From Drechslerella dactyloides (Eukaryota > Ascomycota > Orbiliomycetes > Orbiliales > Orbiliaceae), in the NCBI GenBank assembly GCA_020064725.1, contig JAGTWJ010000019.1, positions 310,001 through 374,000 of the forward strand: DNA of 64,000 nt, read 5' to 3'. Shown piece by piece: positions 10,817 to 22,226 of this stretch; position 1 is the first letter of the stretch, and each line of letters opens with the position of its first letter. Under the pieces are notes generated by a model. It saw only the letters and a list, made by a program, of their open reading frames with translations. It searched no databases and had not been told where the DNA came from. Both the position numbers and the translations under genes were made by a program.

Positions 10817-12895
10817 ATCCTGCTTTTTAACGAGAGCGAGCCGGACAGTCGCCGGCATATGTTTTACTCGGCTACAGTTGTATAGGCCTTCTAAAACTCT
10901 AGTACGGTTACTTCTTTCAGTGCATTTTTCCTTGAGTAATAAAATATAATATACGCTGGAGATTTGGTATACCAGTAGTTTTCGTCAACAGGAATTATGA
11001 GACGTGATCTGTAGATAATCGAATGTATCATTCCGCATTGCAACGTTATCATCGAGGATTTGGGGGGCCATAACTCTCCGTCGACGTATACGCGTTTCCA
11101 AGCACCTCGGTCAATATTTGACAAGGCCATGGTCGACAGCATTAAATTATATCCATCGCTTGCATACGTATACGCGTAGGTATACTAGTTCGCTTCCGTT
11201 AGCTATAGATATTTTCGTAACGGGCCAACTTCGGGGTTTGTTACTTGATACGTTCTGGAGCAGATCAGTCATCTTGCTGCAGGGAGCTTTACCCGTTTGA
11301 GCATTCAATCCACCACCCGTGATCTTGGGGTACTGATATGGTGTAAGGCCACTCAGCATTCTCGATCAATCTCTACGTGCACCCCTTCACTCTCGCCACA
11401 CCCCTCATTCTTCTTACGTTGACCTCTTCGGCATCCACGTCAACAAACACAGCCGTCGTTACACTCATGTCAAAATTGAGTGCGCTGGCGCCATGGCGCT
11501 ATGGCGTCCAAATCTCCATGATGCCCTGACTCGTCGGCAACCGAACGGAATTAGAGCGGGGTTAGTGGTTGAGGCTAATTCCGGAATGTAAAATTAAGCC
11601 GGAGGCCAAGGCCACACGAGTCAGTTGCACAGAGAACTTCGTAATGATCAAGCGGATTCGTCTTATATTGCTAAGCCAATTCTCTACTGAAGAATTGATG
11701 AGTGCATGCATGGTACATGATGAGTATGGAAGCGGGCTGATCGCTCTGTGGATCAGTATGTACCTCATGTAAGCAGGGCCTGTGATACATAATCAGGCCA
11801 GGTCCTTCCGCCAAGACGCAGCAAGCTGACATAAACTTAATCTGCGCCTCGCTAGCTTCCGCCGTTTATTGTATTCCGTTTTTGGTTGATGGCGCGACAA
11901 GTTCACGTCGTGCGCGCAACCCTTCCCGAGCTCTCTCCTTCGCAGACCCTCTGAGGTCAGCCAGTCCGCCCAGCAAGCACTAAAACATAAGCGAGATTTT
12001 CAAGATGGTAGTGTGAATATGGGATTCTAGACAGCGCCGTATCAGTAGCTTGAGCATCCCGGCGCTGATAGTGGCCGACAGCAGCCTTGCCTCGCTGCCA
12101 GGCTGCAATGTTATTGAGTTTACGTCGTAGAATCAAAAGACTGCCTGCGTCCATCGGTAGTCCAAGATCACGTCGACGACCGAGAGTCGATGTCGACATG
12201 TCCATCATACAAGCTGCATATAACATGCAGTACTGTGAACGCCTAAACTAGAACTGCTAGACGGTTCCTGACTTCCAAAAATTTGTTCATTTTCAAGCGA
12301 GTTTGTCCCGCACGCCAGGTGCTGGACGCGCGTAGCCAGCTTCTCCGAAACAGCTTTGTCGATTGTCATTCCTTGGCTGCGGACCTGCTGCGGACCTGTT
12401 GTGGAGTTAGTGAGGGGATAAAGTCCGCATTAAAAGTTGCCTATCTGGGACACCACAGTTAGCTGCGCATACCTCCAGAGTTCAAGCTCCACCAAACGTA
12501 AGGGCTTTGTTCTCCAAAGCATAAAATAGGAGCATGTGAGAGTTTCTATATAATGGACTAGATTCCTGCTCAAATTATCCTTTAGAGTATTCTCTTGACA
12601 CTCAATCAATATCGCACAGTAATCCGGATCTTCTTCAAATATACATTTTGTGATTTCGAACAACGTGATATCGATAAAATCGTCTTTTTCAGCCAGTATC
12701 CACACGAATCCAGTCAAAAAAATCTCGAAGTGGCATCTTAGTCATTACACCGACTTATCTCAACACTACTTAAAATACCGTCAGGTTTAAACTTTTAACA
12801 GTTTGGCCCCTCATCTCTCGCCGCGCCATATTCGACCTCTGTTACACAAAAAAATATCCAACGGAGTCAACACAACTTCAGCACTAATTGCCAAC
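10817..12895. other. Intergenic, acl1 3' end to SDR promoter
   Basis: AT-rich sequence follows the acl1 stop and probably holds its polyadenylation region. No gene is supported. A 95-codon minus-strand frame at 12430-12717 lacks an ATG at its start (see rejected items). The last few hundred bases must include the SDR promoter. Confidence 0.45.
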
Positions 12896-13915
12896 ATGTC
12901 TACCCAATCGGGCAAATTTGGGGTAAGACGCTTCATGAAAGAGCAGAAGGCTGTTCTTCCATACCCAGACCGCCCTCTCAATGGCCTCACTGTTCTTGTC
13001 ACTGGCGCCAACACTGGCGTTGGTCTCGAAGCCGCCCGTCACGTCGTCCGCCTCAATGCTGCGAATCTAATACTCGCCGTCCGATCAACGACCAAAGGCG
13101 AAGCCGCGAGGGAGGACCTCATGAAAAGTTGTCCACAGAGCACGACCAACATCTCGATATACTCCGTCGACTATTGCAGCTTCGCATCCGTCAAATCGTT
13201 TGCCGAGAAGATCATCAACGAAGTCCCCAAGCTCGACATTGCCATCCTGAACGCCGGGCTCAATGCTGCCGAATGGCGTGTGACCGGTGACGGGTGGGAA
13301 GAGGTACTTCAAGTTAATGTTCTATCCACTACATACCTTGCTCTCCTCCTCTTACCCAAGATTCGCGAGAGCTACAACAAATCTGCGGATCACATGCCGG
13401 CACTTGTGGTAGTTACCAGCGACACTCATTACGTCAGTTCGTTCAAGCAGAAGAAGGCAGCCGACCAAAAGCTAGGCATCCTAAACGCTATGAACGACAA
13501 AGCTATTTCAGATGGTTTCGATAAATATCCAACCTCAAAACTGCTCGAGGTGTATATCGTTCGGCAGCTCGCCAATTGGGTTGATCGCAACATGCAAGGA
13601 GAGGTCATTGTTACCTGCGTCAACCCTGGGCTTTGTCACAGCGATCTCAACCGTAACAGCGGATTGGTATATTACGGCCTGGAGTTCTTCAAGTGGGTTA
13701 TCGCGAGAACATCAGAGGTGGGCAGCAGGAACTATATGTGGGCCGCGCTTGCAGGCCGGCAGGCACATGGCCAGTACGTGGGCAGCTGCGAGGTTCAGAA
13801 GCCAGCTGTCTTGGTGACAAGCGAAGAGGGTGAGAGATTAGCGATCAAGGTATACCAAGAAGTTGGACAGGTTCTTACCGCACTCGACGGGGGTGTGGAG
13901 CAATATTTTGCATGA
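12896..13915 (+). CDS. Short-chain dehydrogenase/reductase
   Basis: A single exon of 339 aa. The Rossmann dinucleotide motif TGANTGVG is at residues 36-43, NAG at 119-121 and the active-site Asn at 141. The catalytic triad is Ser175 (VVTSD), Tyr211 and Lys215 (YPTSK), so it is a classical SDR with all key residues. These enzymes use NAD(P)(H) to oxidise or reduce alcohols and carbonyls; the substrate is not predictable. The frame stays open upstream of 12896, but the first ATG in frame is the one chosen, in the good context CCAACATGTC. It stands alone with no co-oriented biosynthetic neighbours. Confidence 0.9.
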   Translation: MSTQSGKFGVRRFMKEQKAVLPYPDRPLNGLTVLVTGANTGVGLEAARHVVRLNAANLILAVRSTTKGEAAREDLMKSCPQSTTNISIYSVDYCSFASVKSFAEKIINEVPKLDIAILNAGLNAAEWRVTGDGWEEVLQVNVLSTTYLALLLLPKIRESYNKSADHMPALVVVTSDTHYVSSFKQKKAADQKLGILNAMNDKAISDGFDKYPTSKLLEVYIVRQLANWVDRNMQGEVIVTCVNPGLCHSDLNRNSGLVYYGLEFFKWVIARTSEVGSRNYMWAALAGRQAHGQYVGSCEVQKPAVLVTSEEGERLAIKVYQEVGQVLTALDGGVEQYFA

Positions 13916-14690
13916 ATTTTTCGATTTGAGTTGGTTACTTTAGTTGAAGCGTACTGATATTTGTTCCAGATTTGTATTCTAATTAATTCTAGCTTTCCCA
14001 TAAGCTCTGGTCTACGAGATCTCGAGAAGAGGCCCTTGGCTAATATCAGTTTGTCATCAGTCTCGCGATTGTATGCTGCGCGTGCTTTAGAATTTGGCCA
14101 ACATACTGTTCTCTCAGTAATGACTTATGTATTACTCAAGACTTAAGTACTTCTTACTGATTGTCGCTTGACCAACGGCCAGTCCTTAGGTCGGCGAGGT
14201 AAACCTCGGCTCCTATGCGATAAAGGCTTATACCATACATCTATCTTGCCCTTCCGTATTTATACGTCATGAGATAATCCACCAAACGATTACACCATAC
14301 ATTTGGTAGTTGAATATATCGTATTTGATAGGATGTAAGCTGCAATTGGATATAATATATATACAATGAAATGAATTTTCATAGGGGCGATCATGCATTT
14401 GCCTTAATGATAAAATGGACAATTAAAGCATGCAAATGCTAAGTAGACAACCCAACTCCACGCCAGAGAACTCCAAATGTAAGAGAATAATATAACGAAG
14501 ACCCGGCTCCAAACGAGAAAGAAAAATCTTTGCAACTAGCAAAAGATGGGAGAGAAATAATATACTGTAGGTGAGTTTTGAAAAGTCATGAAGTCTATGC
14601 GTGCGTTCAATCTTGTTCCGTCGTTGATAGTCTTACTCATCATATCCTCGTGAAGATAATGGACACGAAGTTCGCGGTTACAAATCCCGT
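13916..14690. other. Convergent 3' intergenic region
   Basis: This AT-rich stretch lies between the stop codons of the SDR gene and the zinc-finger gene. It presumably carries both 3' UTRs and polyadenylation signals. No open frame of note. Confidence 0.5.
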
Positions 14691-16037
14691 TTAGAGGTTG
14701 ACATACAGCCACTGCTCCAGCGAGCGCTTGTCCCTCCAGTCGCCTGGATACTGCCTAAGCTTGGACCACTCCTTTCGATGGACCCTCTTCATGTGAGCCT
14801 TGAGATTGTCGCTCCGGCCTTCGTAAGATCGCGTACACCCGGTTGCTGGGCATAAGAACATGTCTGGACCGCCCGTCGTGCACTTGCGTGACTTGATGTG
14901 TCGGGTCAAATTGGTCTTCTCCGTAAAGACGGCGTTGCAGGTCGTGCAGACATGATCCTTCTTCGGACGTCGCTTAGCTGGAGGCGATTGTGGGGCCTTC
15001 GATGGCTGCTGCTGCGACTTGAGGGAAGCTTCGAATTTCTCAAGGGCAGTGTCCAGAGCATATTGCAGATTTGGAGGAACCATAGGAAGCTTTGTGTATT
15101 CGGTCGCAACCATATAATCTGGGCTATATGAGAAGGCGTCCTCTTCGAGGAATCGTGTATAATTGGTGGGCATGATCTGGCTGATTTGGGGATTGAACCT
15201 CTCCGAAATCGCGGAGTCTGCAACGCTACTCTCAGTGTAACTGGTAACTGAAGGTGCAGTCCGGCGATTGCCTCCAGTGAAGACGGAAGATTGGGTCTGC
15301 GACTTGCTCACGGTCGAGTCGGCGTCGACTTCGAAGTGCAATCCCATGTCGTCGATGGCGTCGATGTGGTTATTGTGGTAGGCTTCGATCTCCCAGGTTG
15401 GAAAAAATTCCTTCGTAGAGGCCAGGCTTGGATATTGGCTCTGGTCAATGTCACTGACCGCTGACTGCTGCGAGACAGTGTTGTCGACGTGTTTCATGAT
15501 ACTCTTCTGTTTGTTGAAGCGCGTAAGATGGTCGAAATTTTCCTTCGACGCGGCCATGTCCAAGTCGATATCCTCGTTGAACTCAGCAATGCCACCGTTT
15601 ACAATGGTCGCCGTTTCACAAACGGTCGGTGGAGTCTGACCATTCTTCGACCTTGATGTTCGTTGGCCTGAAGTCTGCGACCTGGTCCCGGTGTAACTGG
15701 AGCTGTTGCGGGAGCACAGCTTCCAGTTAATCAAGTCCGTACCCAAACCGGCTGTAATCGGAACTTCTTCGTTTGTGGGGTAGTAAGGTTGATATTGGGA
15801 AGTAGCGTTCCCCAAGACCAGAGTCTGGGTGTCCAGACTACTCTTCTCCGCTGTTTCCTTCCGAAGGCTGTCGTAAGACGCCGGTGTGGTGAAGTCAAAC
15901 TGGCCGAAATGCTCATAGCTGTTATTTGAGAGCTCATCGGCGAAATAGGAGTTGGACTCCGGGAAGTAAGAGGCGTTGAAGTAGGATGTCGACTGCTCCG
16001 TCGGAACATCGCTGTGGGAGTATTTGTTGCTGCCCAT
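14691..16037 (-). CDS. C2H2-type zinc-finger transcription factor (copy 1)
   Basis: A single exon of 448 aa. Residues 1-350 are Ser/Thr/Gln-rich, low in predicted structure and acidic in places, as in activation regions. Two zinc fingers lie near the C terminus. The first (about 364-386) is a C2HC variant: CTTC, 12 residues, then H-x5-C instead of H-x3-H. The second (about 396-420) is C-x4-C-x12-H-x4-H. A basic patch (KRRPKKDH) just before the fingers could be a nuclear localisation signal. The tail after the fingers carries a WRDKRSLEQWL segment. It shares finger architecture and spacing with the gene at 30174-30980. The target genes are unknown. Confidence 0.88.
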   Translation of the reverse strand: MGSNKYSHSDVPTEQSTSYFNASYFPESNSYFADELSNNSYEHFGQFDFTTPASYDSLRKETAEKSSLDTQTLVLGNATSQYQPYYPTNEEVPITAGLGTDLINWKLCSRNSSSYTGTRSQTSGQRTSRSKNGQTPPTVCETATIVNGGIAEFNEDIDLDMAASKENFDHLTRFNKQKSIMKHVDNTVSQQSAVSDIDQSQYPSLASTKEFFPTWEIEAYHNNHIDAIDDMGLHFEVDADSTVSKSQTQSSVFTGGNRRTAPSVTSYTESSVADSAISERFNPQISQIMPTNYTRFLEEDAFSYSPDYMVATEYTKLPMVPPNLQYALDTALEKFEASLKSQQQPSKAPQSPPAKRRPKKDHVCTTCNAVFTEKTNLTRHIKSRKCTTGGPDMFLCPATGCTRSYEGRSDNLKAHMKRVHRKEWSKLRQYPGDWRDKRSLEQWLYVNL

Positions 16038-18039
16038 CTTGGCTCGGTAGGTAACGAAGAAAGTCCTTAAGGATGTCGCTTGATGGGCTGAGAATGCACA
16101 CCCTCTACGTTTCTTATATTAGCCTCGGACCATCCGTTGGTAGGGTATCCACCCCGCGGACCTATAAAGTAGTAATGTGACTTACTTGGGGAAGGTTGCT
16201 ATCTAGTGGTACCTATCCGAGTTGTACAGGGATAGTCTGTATGACTCGTATGTCCTGATATTGTACGTCCAAATGAGGCGTGCGGGCAATCACCAGATCG
16301 AATGGCGTATTTCCCGCTCTCAAAGCTCGCTGGGATAAGCTTCGACAGACGAGATCAGGCGCTTCCGACGACTCTGGCTCAAGGTGCTCAAAAAAGCAAA
16401 TGGAAAGGGGTGCAATGCGACGGGGAGAAGCAGTCGCGGATATTCAAGGCCAGCTATGCTCCGAGTTTCGGCTTTGAGGTTCAAAAGGTTGGTCCCGAGC
16501 GGATAGTTGTAGAAGAGAAAGAGACCACCAGGTCGTCAATGAAGGATCACAGCACTATTTGAACTCGGCCATCGAATGATGAACTCGCACACCAGTCTTC
16601 TCTTTTTGGCTAGCGTCTCTGAGGCTTGGCAGATCCTTCATACAAATTTCGAAAGCGGTTTAGTCGCATTCATGCACCTGGTCGCTGTGCTGCCAGTTCT
16701 GCAGAACGAGGAGGCTATGGTGAATGGGTTTGGCGGTGGGCTGATTTTCCTGGTTGGACCGGACGGACTGTCAGGCTGTCTGCTGGACAATTTGTGTTCC
16801 TCGTCCTTGGTCACGAACACCTCAGCCACGGCGACCCATGCAAACTGTCCCACGATGAGGCCTACACAGCAAGTTTAGACGGCATTCTGCAGTTGAGAAG
16901 GTCGATTCAACAGGATAACATTGCCGAACGTCCAAGGCCAGAGTAAGCATGCCCGCTTTCGTGCCAGCTTTTTTTGCTGCTAGCGTTTCTCACTCCTAAA
17001 CTCTAGCACCTGCTATCGCCCGCGCCGGCAGGGGTTAAGGTGAAGCAGTTCGGAAACACCCACACCGCTACCATGATCTCATCCACGGTCGGGCTGAGGG
17101 TGTTGGGCGCTACAAGGCGAACTCGCGATTTCGCCTGACAGTGCGAACGGAATTACAGTTATTCCCCCACAGCCAATCTAAATGCAAAATCTCGTTCCAG
17201 ACCCACCACGAGGAAGAATTTTTTTTCCCCCTTGTATGTAAGCTCATCGATCGAGATTCGATGCGACGCGATATCTACGCGATGCCAACTGCGATATTAT
17301 CGATGCAGTTAAACAACTGAAGTCCCTATCGGTGATGGCGCCTCCGGGACGTCAGACGTACTCCTTGTCCTCGTCGAGCTGAGGATATTGAACAAACTTC
17401 GAGGCCTTATGCATGTATGGGTCCTTCTGTCCATGTTTGCCTGCCACGACGGGCCTGCCACGACGGGTCCCAACCTTTGCTTGATCAATGGCACATGAGT
17501 CTGCATGTATGTACAACAGGCTTGTGGAACGTGTCGACGCCCCAGTTAGCAAGTGTGAAGTCATTGATGCAATGGTCCGTTCGTACAAGTGCCACTTACC
17601 TTCCAGACAGAGCGAATTGCGTTCCCATGGTCGCGGACTTGCAAGCGAGCTTCGCTTTGGGGCGCAGCAGAACGAGTTTTAGCGCCAAGGCCAATTGGCG
17701 GCCCGCCGTTTTGGCAGTTGGTCATTGCCGCAACCCGACGAACACCAATCTTTTACGGCCGGAGCTCCCCATTACATGCCATTTGGCGACGGCAATCGAG
17801 CTCATAAGAAAGACACTTGACGACATCGATAAGGAATAATATGCCTTATAGAAAATCCTTCCAAAGTTGCTATCTACATGCGCCACTTTACATCCGTCAA
17901 GGAGAATTGTTGGCCTTTTGCAGCATTGTTTAATTACACGAGCGCTCGCATGCATGACATCCGACTATTTCACCGTTTCCAGCGGTCGGCCGGCGCCGAC
18001 TCCGACATAAATGCATCTCGCGGTTTCAGAATATTGACT
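16038..18039. other. Upstream region of zinc-finger copy 1, no gene seen
   Basis: These 2 kb separate the zinc-finger start codon from the LPMO stop codon. Frames are short and overlap on both strands. A perfect 14-bp tandem duplication (CCTGCCACGACGGG twice) lies at 17440-17467. The left part should contain the zinc-finger promoter and the right end the LPMO 3' UTR. Confidence 0.4.
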
Positions 18040-19306
18040 TTACTGACACTGATAATAGTAGTCGTTGAGAACTACACATTTGAATGGGCTAACGCAACTG
18101 GTCGGACCGGTAAATCCGACGCCTCCGCACTGTGCCCACTGACCGGCACCGCCGCTCGATCCTGTCGTTGTCGTCGTTGTCGTGCTCGAGCTAGTGGCCA
18201 GCCTGCTCGTAGTGGTGCTTGTCCGTGTCGAAGCTGTCGTCGTACGGCTCGTAGTGCCTGGTGTTGTGGTCCTTGTGGTAACTGGTGTAGTCGTCCGTGT
18301 GGTAGATGGGCTCGCGGTTGTAGCACCTCTAACTGAGGGAGCAAATGAAGTTGGATTATAGGACTCGCTGGTAGCTGTTATCGCAGTCTGCAGTGGTGCA
18401 GCTGCCCCGGACCAAACTGGCCCGCCCGGTGCAGTGTATATCTTCTCACCATTATTGATCTGATACAGTGAAATAAGGATCTAGAGGTGTAACCTCAACG
18501 GTCAGCCGGCATCCGTCGACTTTCGCGGATATCAGATAGGACTGCTTACGCCGCCAGTATCGTTGGGATTATATGCACCCGGTAGAGCTACACCATTCGG
18601 GTTCGCGCCTCCACCCCCGGTCACCTTCAAATGCACACACGAGGGGTAAAATTGTGCCCCATTCACAGTACTGGCAACATGGAGACCAAGGATCTCATGC
18701 CGCAGCAGATACTCCCCTGCTGAAAGCGTCGGTGGGATTGTAACCTTCCACCAGGCACCCTGGCGCGCGAGGTAGTCGGACCCCCAGGGCGGCGTCTTCG
18801 AAGCGTCGTAGGCAAACTGATCGATCTTGAACCATGGCGAGCCAGTGTCACCTTTGAAGCTGGCGCAGTTTGGCGTGCATTTCGCCATATAGGTCATCAC
18901 AGGGCCGGAGTGTGAAGAACCCCACTGATCCCATACCAGACGTCTGTAAAAAAAAAAAGGCATCATATTGGTTAGCAGCATACTAAAGTAGATTGTGATC
19001 TTGTGAAGGTAATCGGTAAGTTGAAGCTTACAGAGTGTCGCCAGCAGCAACCTCGATAGTACCAACGTCCAGTGGGTTGTTTCCGCCGTTGTTGCAAGTT
19101 ATATTTGGGCCGGTCATGCCGACGACTGGACCATTGTCTAAAATTGTCCGGTCGTACCGAAGCGGTAGAGGGCTGTAATATGGATCTGAGAACGGCTGCC
19201 ATAGACCATATGCGACGCCTTTGTGGTCGACATATTTGAGGAATCCATGGGCATTGGCGGTGCTACTGAGGATCAGCCATAACGCGATGGCAGCTAGACT
19301 CTTCAT
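18040..19306 (-). CDS. Secreted AA9 lytic polysaccharide monooxygenase with CBM1
   Basis: Exons 19306-19032, 18943-18550 and 18480-18040 give 369 aa. A signal peptide of 19 residues ends in ANA, so the mature protein starts with His20, the N-terminal ligand of the copper histidine brace. His103 (SSHSGP) is the second brace ligand, and HEILGLH and QFYPSC supply the conserved AA9 core and axial Tyr. A long Thr/Ser/Arg linker of about 65 residues leads to a complete C-terminal CBM1 (GQWAQCGGVGFTG...) with its Cys and aromatic residues. The enzyme cleaves cellulose or related glucans oxidatively outside the cell. Intron 1 (88 bp) carries a poly-T tract directly before its acceptor. The catalytic His and the CBM are both intact, so it should be functional. 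Confidence 0.95.
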
Positions 19307-20621
19307 TCTTCTTCACCGATGCAATGCGTTTGCGATCTAATAAAAGTTCGAGAATGCGACCGATATTAGGTATCGAAGGAATAATAAAATTTAGAGGTAG
19401 GGAAGGCTTAAGAGCTCCAATTATATAGCTATGAACCTGTTCATGTAAAATACTTTAGATAACTAGGTCTCTTCCCCAGAATATCTGAGGCTGGGATTCT
19501 TCATCATATTATAATATATACGGGTTATAGCGCTCCAGTCAGTTTTCGAACTTGTGGGTGAGATAATCGATATTACAATCACATGGTCACATGCTTCGTC
19601 CCGGAGCTATTTAGCCCGGTGGTAAGTTTCCCCCTCGAGCCTCACCTATGTGAATCATATTCCCGGAATCAAATACCGTCCATGCATCATCATCATATTA
19701 TCAAGCGAGCTGCTTCGGTGCTATATAGTCCGAAAGCGAACAGCACGCTAGATACTTCTAGATTTTCGGTGCACAGGCCCTATGCGTTGCATGATAGCGC
19801 CATAGATGATACTACTTAGATGTAGTTAACTCTAGGCCTAAAGACTGCTCTAATCTGTAGTAAGGTATAGTTTCGTGCCGGATGGTTGCGTCGGTTCGTC
19901 GTGACGAGAGCCGAACGCCCAGACTTTAAGCATATATCCCGGTATCAGGTTAAAATAAAGTTGTGGCAACCCTTGGAACCAAGATATTATCCCCTAGAAC
20001 TAGCATCATGGAGCTAACATTATTATAGATACGTATGGCTCGGTTATGAAGCTTGAATCTGGATGACGGGATTTGACCCTGCCGAGCCCTATTTTTCCCA
20101 GTGATATAGACGTCCATAGTAGACTCGTTGCGCAGAATATTATATTCAACATGAGGGCCTTGGTTCTGTAGGCGAGTTGTTGCACGTTGGTATCTAACAT
20201 TAGTAATCTTCAGCCGATACAAAATACTATGAACATTGGCCCAGAGGGCTACCAGTGAGCGTGCAGCGACTTTTGCAAAGCCAAAGATGCCAAAAGAAGC
20301 CAAAGTTTACTCAATCCGGAACTCTAACAGTGTGCTCGAGTTTGTGCAACCTACCGACGCCGACGCTTTTGCGAATGTGTTGCGATCATCTGGTTGAGTA
20401 GCATACAGTTCAAGATTAAGTTCTATCAATCTATCTCGCTCAATTTACGCGTAGACGATTTCAACGTACTATTCAAAACGTCAATCGCTCTCAAACGCAG
20501 AATATCAAGCTCACTCTCGCATTCCTCCAAAATGTGACTGACCCTCGGTTTCGAGATAAACGCGCCTAGTTCTATCCATCATACTGTCGGAGTCAGCGAG
20601 ATACTGCAGCAGCCAGCATTC
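19307..20621. promoter_or_regulatory. Divergent upstream region, LPMO and secreted-protein genes
   Basis: Both neighbours encode secreted proteins transcribed away from this 1.3-kb AT-rich stretch, so it must carry both promoters. A 117-codon minus-strand frame (19950-20303) has no ATG at its start and no recognised domain, so it is not called a gene. Confidence 0.45.
19421..19428 (-). promoter_or_regulatory. Candidate TATA box of the LPMO gene
   Basis: CTATATAA on the minus strand lies about 115 bases upstream of the LPMO ATG. Position and sequence fit a fungal TATA element, but the flanks are AT-rich, so a chance match is possible. Confidence 0.4.
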
Positions 20622-21095
20622 ATGAAGTCGAATTTGCTATTCATTGTTTACGCTCTTGTAGCGGTGGCAGCGGCCCTGCCACTCGAGGGAGAGGGCGGCC
20701 TCGTAATCCAGAGCGGTAACGGCAACACCCGCCTCGGCATGCTATACAAGCCTATACAAAGTGTTCTTGAGGAGGATTCCGATGAAACCGATACCGAAGA
20801 TGCTGATTCTGACTCTGAATCTACGCCTGGCGAACGTATCGTCGAGGCCGAGATCATCGTCGCTGAGCAGATGCCAGCACCAGTGATTACCGAAGAGACG
20901 ATCGTGATTGTGGATGCCACACCTGCAATTCCGGAACTCGTGATGCCAGGGCTCTTGAATATACTTACACCACAGAGGCTCTCGCCACCGTCACCCGTGG
21001 AAGAGGCGCTAGAGGCGGTGGAGGAGATGATCGAGGGACTGAGGCACGGCGTGCTTCCCAGCGACGCTGAAATTGATATGGAGTACGTTGCTTGA
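20622..21095 (+). CDS. Small secreted acidic protein, unknown function
   Basis: A single exon of 157 aa. A signal peptide is clear: Met-Lys-Ser, a hydrophobic core (LLFIVYALVAVAAA), then cleavage near ALP at about residue 20. The mature part is strongly acidic, with a run of Asp/Glu/Ser/Thr (DSDETDTEDADSDSES) at about 50-67, Pro/Ile/Val-rich repeats and a Glu-rich C-terminal helix. It has no cysteines after the signal peptide, unlike most disulfide-stabilised effectors. I recognise no family. A cell-wall or extracellular role is possible but unproven. Confidence 0.65.
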   Translation: MKSNLLFIVYALVAVAAALPLEGEGGLVIQSGNGNTRLGMLYKPIQSVLEEDSDETDTEDADSDSESTPGERIVEAEIIVAEQMPAPVITEETIVIVDATPAIPELVMPGLLNILTPQRLSPPSPVEEALEAVEEMIEGLRHGVLPSDAEIDMEYVA

Positions 21096-21682
21096 CCTGC
21101 GCGCCTCATCTATACCACCCGCATCATAGAATTGAAGACACCTCACGTATCGGACTGAGCAAGAAACTGACGGCTATGGCGTTGATCGATGTATAGGCTC
21201 GAGGTGAACTTTCCAGAGCGGGTGTCGGAGCCAGAATTCCCAGATTTCGGAGCCCTGTTGGAATCCGTCACTCCCAGAATGACCGCGGGCGACACCATGA
21301 TGATCGAGATTGTTCCATAGGGATTATGCCGGCAGCCGCGAGGTGATTTGCAGAGAGTTCCTTGAAGGTTATGTCGAGTCAGGCTAGATACGAGCTCGAC
21401 AATGCTGTCCGACACCGCAGTCTGGATTTCAATGTGTTGGGCGTGTTGGATCGGAGAGAGGCCTGTATTTATGGTATCTGGAGAGGGAAACTGCAAAGAT
21501 ATAATTAGAGGCTCCAGCTGTACCTGCCCCGCGAGCTCTCGGTACGATAATATCGATTCCGGTTTCCGATAAAGAAATAATGCAATACGTAGCTCTCTAT
21601 GGATCTTGCTAAGTAGACGAGTCTCTTTAATGCAGCGTGTGGTGGGACAAAGCGCACAATCTGATTTAATTCCAAACAATAG
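21096..21682. other. Intergenic between secreted-protein gene and foldback element
   Basis: Minus-strand frames here (up to 178 codons at 21143-21679) show no domain. No gene is supported. Confidence 0.4.
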
Positions 21683-21684
21683 TA

Positions 21685-22226
21685 ACGTGTACGATAAGCG
21701 AGCGGATCAGACAAGCGAGCGGATCACCTCGCTGTCAAACACCCAACCAAAAACCTTTTATTTAATATTTTAATAAATATCTATTATAAAATTATAAAAA
21801 AAATATTTTTAAATAAATATATATTTAAATAATTTAAATATAATTTTTTTTAATTTTTTAATATTAATATTAAATTAATAATAATTATTTTAAATATTTA
21901 AAAAAACAACACATTGTTTTAGGTGTTTGACTATAAATATCTCTATAATCTATTAATAAAAATCTTTAAAAATCTAATATATAATAAATAGTTATATAAT
22001 CTAGGTCTATAACAAGCCATTATTTATTATACTAAAAATTAAGATCTAGAGAGTCTGCTAAAGTCGGCACAACACATCCAGCTATTTTTCTCAATAATTA
22101 TATATAAAAATATTATAAAAAAAATCAAAAAAATTAAAATTAAATTAAATATAATGAAATTATAATTTAATAATTTTTTTAATTTTTCTTTATATTAAAT
22201 TCAATTTTTTATAAATTTTTATATTA
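21685..22226 (+). repeat. Left arm of the inverted repeat
   Basis: This arm is complementary to 22227-22768 with scattered mismatches and small indels; the inner limit is approximate. A subterminal direct repeat AAGCGAGCGGATCA occurs at 21696-21709 and 21713-21726 (17-bp spacing) and is mirrored in the other arm. Such repeats can be transposase-binding sites (inference). Confidence 0.8.

Noticed and set aside
12430..12717. 95-codon minus-strand frame that looks protein-like
   Set aside because: It starts with TTG, no ATG lies near its beginning, and no family was recognised; it could be a relic but cannot be supported.
19950..20303. 117-codon minus-strand frame
   Set aside because: No ATG at its start, no domain, AT-rich surroundings; probably chance or a relic.
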